Assembly: GCA_039583875.1 (NCBI GenBank)
Contig: CM077150.1
Span: 4,916,332-4,980,331 of the forward strand
Length of the DNA stretch: 64,000 bases
Direction: 5' to 3'
Origin: Platanthera guangdongensis
Lineage: Eukaryota; Streptophyta; Magnoliopsida; Asparagales; Orchidaceae
The position numbers and the translations under genes were made by a program. The notes beneath the pieces are model-generated. The model did no database searches, was not told the DNA's origin, and was given only the letters and a program-made list of their open reading frames with translations. Numbering within the stretch: position 1 is the stretch's first letter; every line of letters begins with the position of its first letter. Shown piece after piece: positions 55,634 to 64,000 of the stretch.

Positions 55634-55876
55634 CGGCCGACATGTCCGACATGTCGGCCGACATGAAGGATTGGGAGAAAAAACGACACAAAACCGGCAC
55701 AGAATCTGGATGTGGCGGTTTGAAAAAAGCGGGCCGACATGTCGGTTTTAACCGACATGTCGGCCCCCAAAAAACGCCCGATTTCGGGCGTTTTTTAATT
55801 TTTTTTTTTAATTATTAATAATGATATGAAATGAGCGGGTCGGGTGCTGTTTTAACACCCCGACCCCGCTCATTTC
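55634..55876. repeat. Four palindromes in the hAT 5' subterminal region
   Basis: 55634-55660 (13-bp arms, one-base spacer), 55731-55766 (17-bp arms, two-base spacer), 55769-55796 (AAAAAACGCCCGA arms) and 55828-55876 (about 20-bp arms with two bulges). The first two are built from CCGACATGTCGG. CCGACATG-type words recur near the 3' end (59973-60016). Likely transposase-binding subterminal repeats. Confidence 0.75.
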
Positions 55877-55959
55877 ATTCACGCTCTGCCGCTCTCCCCG
55901 TCGCTCCTGCCCTAGCTCTCCCACGCGCGCCGGCGACACTATCTCTGGTTCTTTCTTCT

Positions 55960-56500
55960 TCCTGCTCGTTGGTGCCCTCTGGTTCTCTGGTTCTCTGGTG
56001 CTCTCTAGCCCGTTGGTGCTCTCCCTCTCTCGCGCGCTGTCGGCACTCTATCTCGCTGGTTCTTTCTTCTCCCTACTCGCTGGTGCTCTTTGGTTCTCTG
56101 GTTCTCTGGTTCTCTGGTGCTCTGGTGCTCTCTAACTCGTTCGTGCTCTCCCTCTCTCGCGCGCTGTCGGCACTCTATCTGGCTGATTCTTTCTTCTCCC
56201 TACTCGCTGGTGCTCTGGTTCTCTCTAGCTCTTTGGTGCTCTGGTTCTCTGGTTCTCTCTAGCTCGCTGGTGCTCTTTCTTCTCCCTACTCGCTGGTGCT
56301 CTTTGGTGCTCTGGTTCTCTGGTTCTCTGGTTCTCTGGTTCTCTCTAGCTCGCTGGTGCTCTTTCTTCTCCCTACTCGCTGGTGCTCTTTGGTGCTCTGG
56401 TTCTCTGGTTCTCTGGTTCTCTCTAGCTCGCTGGTGCTCTTTCTTCTTCCTGCTCGCTGGTTCTCTCTCGGCTGGTTCATTCTTTTCCCTACCTCCCCCT
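55960..56500. repeat. CT-rich minisatellite in the hAT leader
   Basis: Irregular tandem copies of GGTTCTCT / GGTGCTCT embedded in longer repeats that include TTTCTTCTCCCTACTCGCTG. Open frames across it on both strands are low-complexity artefacts. Confidence 0.85.
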
Positions 56501-57102
56501 CTCATTCTATCGCTCCGCATTTTTTTTGTTGGTTGTTGTGCTAGCTGTCGGCTGTAGCATGGTGGTTGCCTTGTGGGTTGTTACTGGTGGCTGCCGACCC
56601 ATTTAGTTGTTGGTGGCTGCCTTGTTGCTTTATTTGTCTTTTTAGTTGCTGCCGGAAGCTTTCATTGATTGTCCTGCTGCTTTTAATCAACAAATGATTT
56701 GAAATACCCCTAGTAATAGTTATTTATCCAACTTCATTTTGCAATCAATGATGCATGTATATCCAAGCACATTTTTAGTTGACCTGCTGCTTTGTGTCTT
56801 TTAATAAATAAAGTGTGAGATGCTTTGAAAATTTGAATAAAGTGTTGGATACTTTAAAAATTTGAATGATAGTTATAACTTTGTATACTAGTATACTACT
56901 GAGAATGTAAAATTTTGTTGGATAAATAAAGTATTGCATGGATAATATAAAAGATATCTGAAGATCTAACGATCTAATGAAGTTATGGGGCTTTTATGAT
57001 GTTGATTTTTTTTCAACTAGCAATTTTTCTCGTGATATAGTTATGTTAAATATTTTTTCATTTCATTTAACTAATATTATTTTCATTTTGTGTCCTATTA
57101 GA

Positions 57103-59777
57103 ATGGCTTCTTCTGCTGGTTCTAGTGAGGCTCCCGTATCTCTGGTACCAACCGGTAGAGATCCGTTCTGGGCATTTGGTGAGAAGTTGGTTGCAAACGA
57201 CACAAACCGAATCAAATGCAACTACTGCAAGCAGACAGTGAATGGCGGAATTACACGTTTCAAGCATCACTTGGCTGGGTGGAAGGGTAATGTTAAGCCA
57301 TGTCCTCAGGTTCCCGCCGACGTTAAGGCTAAAGCGGATTCGGCGCTGAACTCAAATTTACAGAGTAAGAGGGCTAAAAGTGCCAAGTTGGAAGCAATCT
57401 TAAATGAGGTGGTTGTTGGAGGAGTGCATGTTGATCAAGAAGAGGACACTAGCATATTTAGGAGCACAGGTTCAAAGGGTCCAATGGACCAGTTTGTTCA
57501 TTCAGCTGCCGAGTCTACCAAGGGAAAAGATTCCCAACAAAGCACGATAGAGAGTAAGTACAAAAAGAAAGCCAGAGATGATGCTGCCGTGTACATAGGT
57601 AGATGGGCATATGAAAACGGGATCCCGTTTAACGCCATATGTAATTCATCCTTTCAGCAGATGGCTCATGCCATTGGTTTATGCGGACCTGGGATGAAGA
57701 TCCCAACGTTTTATGAGTTGAGAGAGAAAATTTTACGAGGGGAGGTGGAGAGGACGAAGGAGATGTTGGGCATATTCACGCAGACATGCAAATTGAATGG
57801 TTGCAGTATCATGACCGATGCGTGGACAGATCGGAAGGGTAGGAGCGTGATGAATATCATGATACATTGTAGTTCTGGAGTAGCATTCTGGCTTTCGAAG
57901 AATGTCTCCTCCTCCACACACGATGGGAAGTTCATATTTGACTTCTTGGATGAGGCGATTGATAGCCCTGAGAGCCCAGGAGAGCATAGTATCCTGCAGA
58001 TTGTGACGGATAGCGCGTCCAATAATATGGTTGCTGCAAAGCTTATGACTTTGAAAAGACCTACGATTTTTTGGACTTGTTGTGCGGCTCACACTATTAA
58101 TCTACTGTTACAAGATATAGGAAAATTGAAGGCAATAAAGAGTGCTATCTCCTTAGGCCGGCAACTCTCTATATTCATCTATGGTCACACCATCTCGCTC
58201 GACATGTTTAGAGAGTCAACAAAGGACTTGGACTCTCATGAGCTTATTCGACCAGGTGTGACGAGATTCGCTACAGCATTTCTATCTTTAGAGAGCATCT
58301 TAGAGAAGAAGAATCAATTGAGGGGTTTATTCACATCTGCAAAGTGGGCTGCAACAAAATTGGTCAGTAGTGCTGGGGGAAAGCAGGTAAAACTATTGCT
58401 TCTTTATTTCTTTCATTTAAAATATATGTTTTGAAAGTTGCCCTTTTATAGTATTTTCTTAATATTTTATTTTGCATATGGTAGGCTGCAATGATAGTGA
58501 TGAGCGCTAGATTTTGGGCGAATGTCGAGCTGGCTGTTGGTATATTCACACCATTTGTGAGAGTTTTGAGAAGAGTCGACGGGGATACACCATCCATGGG
58601 ATGGTTATATGGTGATATCAAAAAAGCTAGGGAAGAGGTTGCCGTAGTTCTCGATCACCAAGAGAACAAATATCTTCCTATATGGAAGTTGATTGATAGC
58701 AGATGGGAGAAAAAGATGAGCAGCCCTCTGCACCTTGCAGGTTATTACTTAAACCCAAATTTTTATTATTTTTGTCGAGTGGAGATTGAACAGTCCTATG
58801 CACTTTGCAGGGTATTACTTAAACCCATATTTTTATTATTCTCATCGAGTGGAGATTGAGGCTGACGGAAGGTTTATGAGTGGTTTTGTTGAGTGTCTCT
58901 CAAGGATATATAGGAAAGATCCTTCTACACAGGATCACATCAGCGCTGAGCTTGATGTTTACCAATACCAACAAGGGTTATTTGGTAAAGAAATGGCAAA
59001 GAGACAGCTACAAAATCCCAACTTAAATCCAGGTACATTTTAATATATATATTTATTAACAATAATGATGTATTTATGTATAATAAATGAATAATTAATA
59101 GTTTAATACATTGTGTTGTCAATTTAATTTTCACAGTACATTGGTGGCGGCTTAACGGCGCTGATACGCCGTACCTTAAAACTATGGCCATGAAAATTTT
59201 AAGTCTGACTACTTCATCTTCTGGCTGTGAGAGGAACTGGAGCACCTTCGAGATGGTAAACATTAATTTAGTTATGTAATTAACCATTTATATCTTATTA
59301 TATGATTGTATGCATTATTTAACTTTTTTTAAAAATGTACAGATACATTCTAAAAAGAGAAATAAACTTGATAGCAAGAGATTGAACGATTTAGTATTTG
59401 TAAAGTTCAATGCTTTGCTAAAGTCGAAATATTCAGAGACATCTCGGGATCCATTGGCAGCTAAAAATGTTGATTCTGGAATGGTACAAGAGTGGATGGT
59501 AAATGTTGATGCTGAGAAGGATGAAGATGACGATGATGAAGTCTTTCCTGGTGAGGGGCTGACATGGGCGCAAATTGGCAATATAGTCGACGCTGATCAT
59601 GATGAAAGGAGACCTCAAAGATTAGCTACAAGCAAAGAAGTGGCAATTAGTTATCAAAGAAGGGGAAAGAGAAAAATATCTGAAGTGGACGAGGGAGATC
59701 TAGAGGGTTCATCGGATGAAGATCATATTCTATCTACTCTGCCAACTATAGATGAGTTTTCAGGTGATGAAGAATGA
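57103..59777 (+). CDS. hAT transposase, BED zinc finger / DUF659 / hAT dimerisation type
   Basis: Catalyses cut-and-paste transposition. The exons 57103-58386, 58485-58740, 58811-59032, 59137-59255 and 59343-59777 join in phase to 771 codons without a stop; all introns are GT-AG. The start MASSAGSSEAP follows a likely leader-intron acceptor (CTATTAG). A BED finger lies at residues 20-70 (CNYC, FKHHLAG). The DUF659/RNase H-like core has Asp 239 (MTDAWTDRKG) and Asp 303 (IVTDSASNN), then FWTCCAAHTINLL. The C-terminal dimerisation domain has TPYLKTMAMKIL and SSGCERNWSTFE, with the expected catalytic Glu at 619. The 70-bp second intron (58741-58810) is a tandem duplication of coding DNA. If it is not spliced, the frame breaks near 58790. 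Looks potentially active. Confidence 0.9.
58721..58860 (+). repeat. 70-bp tandem duplication forming an intron in the transposase
   Basis: 58721-58790 and 58791-58860 align without gaps, with 9 differences in 70. The first copy has CTTGCAG|GTTATT (donor), the second CTTTGCAG|GGTATT (acceptor). Removing 58741-58810 leaves one copy of SSPLHLAGYYLNP in frame. Confidence 0.9.
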
Positions 59778-60034
59778 GGTATGTTTGAGTTTTCATATTT
59801 AAAGTGTTGTATGTTAAATGCTACATATAGATTTTAATATTTAAAAGTTCAATAGGTTGTAAAATAGGTAGTACTGTGATATGTATAAAAATTAAAAAAT
59901 AACATGTAATTACATATATAATTAATTAAATATTAAAATCCGATATATGAAATATCCCCGATATATAAAAAACCGACATGAAAACCCAAACCGACGTGTC
60001 CCCGACATCCGACATCTGCAACATTGGGTACCCA

Positions 60035-60250
60035 CGAGGGGTTTTGTTGTGAATCCATTAAGCTTGGTGGTGAGGGTTGTCATGTCGTCCTAATGACGTG
60101 TGTTGGCATCTTGAAAGCGTGCTTCTACCTCTTGAAGGCGTGCATCCATGGTGGATATAATTGTGTATATCTGATTCATAGCATCCAAGAAGTCGGCCAA
60201 GTCTCCCATATTGTGGATGGAGGTCGCACGGGATAAGTAGTGTGTGACGG
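60035..60250 (-). pseudogene. Gypsy-0B gag remnant, N-terminal part
   Basis: Counterpart of about 9655-9870, separated from the rest by the hAT insertion. Readable on the minus strand as [12 protein letters not shown]. Confidence 0.65.
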
Positions 60251-60414
60251 GACGGCTAGATTGCTCGGGCGCGGCAGCTTGGGTGTTGTCGCGAAAGACG
60301 CATCGTCGCCCAATGTTGACAACAAAATATACTCTGATGTTATGTTTATTTTGGAGGCAAGTAATTTGATGTGGTCTGGCTGTCTTGGGGGGTTAAATAA
60401 ATTGACACTAATTC

Positions 60415-61098
60415 CTAGACGATGCTGCCAGGGCTCAAGAAAACAGTAGACATTCGTTTCGTTTTGCAGAGGCGGTAATGCCGATGTTTCCTTGTGCAGG
60501 AGACGTGTCTTTGAGCGCGAATGTCGTGCGGAACAGGTGTTAAGCACGAATATCGTGCAAAAACACCAGCGCCGAATGTTGCGCACCGAGGCCTGCATTT
60601 GTTGACGCCGGACGTCGAGGGAGAAGAGGATCTGCATTGGCATTGGGAGAACACAGCTGCTGGGTCACGAAGCAGTGGCGATGCTCCGGAGATTGTTGTC
60701 GATATTGAGGAAGGCACCACGTGGAGGAAGTTCAGAGCGTCGGTTGTTGTTGGCTTCAAACTCAGAGGAGAGTCGAGGCAACGAGAGGCGTCGGTTGTCT
60801 GAGCGGTTGACTGGAGTGACACAGGCGATGATGCGATTGATCGAGAGTGGCGGTTCACAGGAGTGACAAAGGCGGTGATGCAATCGATCAAGAGTGGCGA
60901 TCGACTGGAAGAAGGGCGTTGTTGCTGGTGGGGCTTGATCGTTGCTGCTGGACGAGGAGAAAATCGGAGACCGGGCCGAGGCTGGGGACGTCGACTAGCT
61001 CTAGCGGAACTGACGCCGACGGCTGCAGAATGTCGGTTGGAAGAAGCCGAAGGGGAAGATACAAGCTCTTTGAAATCACAGCGGAAGTAACAATCCAA
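60415..61098 (-). other. 227-codon leader frame of Gypsy-0B
   Basis: Same frame and length as 10038-10721 with about a dozen residue changes. No domain. Doubtful as a gene. Confidence 0.35.
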
Positions 61099-61118
61099 GG
61101 ATGGAGTGGATCTGACAC

Positions 61119-61365
61119 TGATAGGAAGAAGAGGGAGGAGAGAAAGCTAAGAGAAGACTAAGGAGAAATTAGGGTTAGAGAGGAGGAGAAAGAGGAATAC
61201 CTTGATAATGATATGCATGCTCCCAAGATCGGTTCAGCCCCCGGCGTCGACTTCTAGATGGAGGGGGTTGAACCGGATGGTTCAGCCCCGTTGTCGCTCG
61301 CCGTCTTCTTCCGCCTACGAGCGTAAGTGCGCTCAAAGAACTGTGTCATGTTCGGGGGAGTAACA
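61119..61365 (-). repeat. Gypsy-1B 3' LTR (247 bp)
   Basis: Same deleted form as 10742-10988. Confidence 0.92.
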
Positions 61366-61370
61366 TTCTC

Positions 61371-63846
61371 CTACTCATCAAGAACCAACTTGTCCTCAAG
61401 GAGGTAGTCCAAGTAGAGCTCCTGAAATTCCAACAGATCAACCCAAGAATTGTGTGCCTCGGACAGGTGCTTCCATTTCACAAGGAGTTCGGGGCGGTAC
61501 TCGGTGCCCCGTCGTTTCCACTTGAGCATCAAGATATCCTCGGGAAGTGGCCGCAGTTCGCCCGCGACCGTGGCCTCGGGAAGAAGGGTGCTCGCTGCCA
61601 CATTGTCGCTGATCTTCGGCTTCAATACGGACATATGGAAGGTCGGATGAATGCGTGATCACGGGGGAAGGTCCAAAGTACAGGCCACTAGCCCCACCCA
61701 GCGTAGAATTCGAAAAGGCCCGTAGTAGCGAGGCGCTAGTTTCTGGTTCGACCGGCTGGCCACTGACACCTACCGGTAGGGGTGGAGCTTGAGGAAGATG
61801 TCATCGCCTACAGCAAACTCCCGGTCCTTGCGATGCTTATCAGCCTGGGCCTTCATGCGATCTTGTGCGGTACGGAGATTGTCCCAGAGAAGGACGAGAG
61901 TGCGGTCCCTATCGCGGAGAGCCCGATCCACTGCTGGTAAAGCTGTGCTGCCTGGTTCGCAGCTGCTTAAAGAAGGCGGGGGGCGACCATAGACGACCTC
62001 AAATGGGGTCATTTTGCTGGCAGAGTGATGGGATGAATTGTAACAGTATTCTGGCCAATGGAGCCAGCTGGCCCAGGTCCGCGGCTCGTCCATCACAAAA
62101 CAACGGAGGTATGTTTCTAGCCCCCGATTGAGAACCTCTGTCTGGTCATCCGTCTGGGGGTGATTCGCCGTGCAGAAACGGAGGCAAGTTCTCTGTAAGC
62201 GAAAGAGCTCCCGCCAAAGTTGCCCACGAAGAGCGGGTCCCGGACGGAGATGATGACACTCAGGACGCCGTGAAGACGGACAATCTCGCGGACGAAAAGA
62301 TCGGCGACGGACTCGCCAGTGTACGGATGGCTGAGAGTCAAGAAGTGGCCATATTTGGAAAGCTTGTCAACCACCACCAGGATGACAGTCTTGCCCTGGG
62401 ACTTGGGCAGCCCGTCGATGAAATCCATGGATACGGTCTCCCAAATATGTTGTGGAATCTCCAAAGGCGTGAGGAGGCCGGCGGGTGAGGTCGTCTCGTA
62501 CTTCTGACGTTGGCATATCTCACATTGTTGCACAAACCGCTGGATGTCGCGCCGTAAGCATGGCCAAAAAACATTCGCCCGTGCATGCTGGAGGGTTCGG
62601 AGTATGCCTGCATGGCCGCCGGTCGGGGAGGAATGAAACTCATGCATCATAACTGTCTTCCAAGCGGAGTGTGGCGGAATAACCACCCGGTTCTGATAGT
62701 AGAGTCGGTCATTTAACAGTTGGTAGCCTGGTGTAGTCGGTTGGCCCTGACGGAGAGCCCCCACTATGGCTCGGAGCGTAGGATCCCTCAAGACCTCCTC
62801 ATGAATATCATCCAGAGAGTCGAGCAGAGGCCCGGAAATGTGGGCGCAGGTGCCTTCCGGTAGACGGGATAGAGCGTCGGCCACCACATTCTCCCTCCCC
62901 TATCTGTAGAGAACTTCATAATCGTAGCCCAAAAGTTTCGGCCACATGGCGACTGCATGAATAATTGTCAGCATCTCCTTCTCATACGTAGAAAGCCCCA
63001 ACGTGCGGGGTGTTAATGCCTTGCTGTAGAAGGCGAGTGGCCGGCCCTCTTGCATCAGCACCTCGCCAATCCTAGCGCCGGACGCGTCGGTTTCCAATAC
63101 GAACTCCTTGGTGAAATCGGGCCATCCGGGAGGGCGAGGACCGCGGTAGTCTTCATGGACCCCTTAAGAGCCTGGAATGCCGCTTCCGCCTCAGCCGACC
63201 ACTGGAAGGCGTCTCTTTGCAACAGTTGCGTCAGTGGCCGAGCGATTTTGTCATAATCCTTGACGAAGCGTCTGTAGTACCCTGTGAGACCCAGGAACCC
63301 CCATAATGCTCGTACCGTTTGAGAACGAGACTAGGATAACATGTTGTCGATCTTGTTGGGGTCCGCCTTGACCCCGCAAACGGAGACCACATGGCCAAGG
63401 TACTCCACCTCTCCTTGCCCGAACGAACATTTGGACTGCTTAGCATATAGCTGGTGTTGGCGGAGGAGGGAGAAAACGTGCTCCACATGGGTCAGATGCT
63501 CCTCCCAACTGGTGTTGTAGATGAGGATGTCATCAAAAAAGATCAACACTGATTTGTGGAGAAAGGCCGAAAGATCTCGTTCATGACTGCTCGGAACGTA
63601 GACGGGGCGTTGGTGAGCCCAAAGGGCATCAACAAGAACTCATAGTGGCTATCGTGCGTACGGAAGGCCGTCTTGTGAATGTCCTCCTCGTGTATCTGAA
63701 TCTGGTGGTATCCCGACCTGTGGTCGAGCTTGGTGAAAAGGCGAGCGCCGTGTAGCTCGTCTAATAATTCTTTGATCAACGGAATAGGGAACTTGTCTTT
63801 GATAGTGGATGCGTTCAGACCGCGATAATCCACGCAAAAGCGTCAT
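61371..63846 (-). pseudogene. Gypsy-1B pol remnant
   Basis: Chromodomain at 61371-61634 ([20 protein letters not shown]), integrase at 61770-62096 and 62117-62887 ([26 protein letters not shown]), RNase H at 62900-63097 with the same [14 protein letters not shown] deletion as copy A and an extra stop after VLYR, and RT at 63331-63833 ([21 protein letters not shown]). The frameshifts near 62160 and 63545 are shared with copy A. Confidence 0.87.
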
Positions 63847-64000
63847 GTTTCGTGCTTCTTTTTCACTAAAATGATAGGGGAGGAGGAGCTGGTGCTGGGG
63901 CGGATAATCCCTGCGGTAAGCATTTCCCGAACACTGCGCTCAATCTCAGTCTTCTGGACGTACGGGTAGCGGTATGGTCGGATATTGGTAGGCTTGGCAC

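Larger units (their letters stand above)
55619..60026 (+). mobile_element. Complete hAT DNA transposon
   Basis: A 4408-bp element. Its ends CACTGTTGTGGATATCGG and, reverse-complemented, CAATGTTGCAGATGTCGG match at 14 of 18 positions. It is flanked by a perfect 8-bp duplication GGTACCCA (55611-55618 and 60027-60034). The paralogous site in copy A (about 9649-9656, GGTAGCCA) is empty. The offset between the copies jumps by exactly 4416 bases here, element plus duplication. It contains one spliced transposase gene and palindrome-rich subterminal DNA. Confidence 0.97.
54424..64000 (-). mobile_element. Gypsy-0 copy B with nested hAT and Gypsy-1 (runs off window)
   Basis: The 3' LTR at 54424-54812, gag remnants at 54880-55610 and 60035-60250, then leader, then Gypsy-1B. 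It has the same structure and truncation as copy A plus the hAT element. The 5' LTR would be beyond 64000. Confidence 0.9.
61119..64000 (-). mobile_element. Gypsy-1 copy B (runs off window)
   Basis: Duplicate of 10742-13623, including the GACAC flank (61114-61118). Its purine tract is altered (minus strand GATGAGTAGGAGAA versus GATGGGGAGGGGAT in copy A). The element continues past the window end. Confidence 0.93.

Noticed and set aside
56200..56520. Minus-strand Glu/Arg-rich frame in the hAT leader
   Set aside because: Antisense of the CT-rich minisatellite; low-complexity artefact.

Overview
The window is nuclear DNA of a flowering plant. It has GT-AG introns, Ty1/Copia and Ty3/Gypsy retrotransposons primed by initiator tRNA-Met, a tRNA-derived Au-like SINE, RTE-type LINE pieces and hAT elements. 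I cannot name the species. The only host gene I can support is a PUS7/TruD-type tRNA pseudouridine synthase on the minus strand. Almost everything else is transposable-element DNA nested in or around it. There are 500 Ns at 28745-29244.

Layout, left to right. 1-4591: a young Copia (Copia-1, cut by the window edge) nested in an older Copia (Copia-2). 5341-27318: PUS7 exons, with a GATC-rich hAT MITE (7558-7700), a gutted Gypsy (Gypsy-0, 8467-16333) that itself carries a chromodomain Gypsy (Gypsy-1, 10742-15935), two SINEs and remnants of other LTR elements lying in the introns. 28745-30224: gap, microsatellite and unassigned DNA. 30225-36602: two old minus-strand Copia bodies sharing one LTR, with LINE pieces inside. 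36603-41467: a structurally complete Copia-1 with LTRs, PBS, PPT and target-site duplication. 42381-46500: a Tat/Ogre-like Gypsy remnant with about 3.2 kb of tandem repeats. 46500-51045: a plus-strand chromodomain Gypsy (Gypsy-2). 51046-64000: a second copy of the PUS7 3' exons, MITE, Gypsy-0 and Gypsy-1, now also carrying a complete 4.4-kb hAT transposon (55619-60026).

The main organising fact is a large direct duplication: 1-3223 matches 39161-42380 and 5109-13623 matches 51046-64000, at about 2% divergence where I counted. Shared nested insertions show that Copia-1, the MITE, Gypsy-0 and Gypsy-1 were present before the copies split. The hAT element and the 8.7-kb Tat/Gypsy-2 block are specific to the second copy. 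A true tandem duplication and two unmerged haplotypes placed end to end both fit.

The most interesting item is the hAT transposase. Its reading frame is complete over five exons only if a 70-nt intron is spliced out, and that intron arose by tandem duplication of 70 bp of coding DNA.
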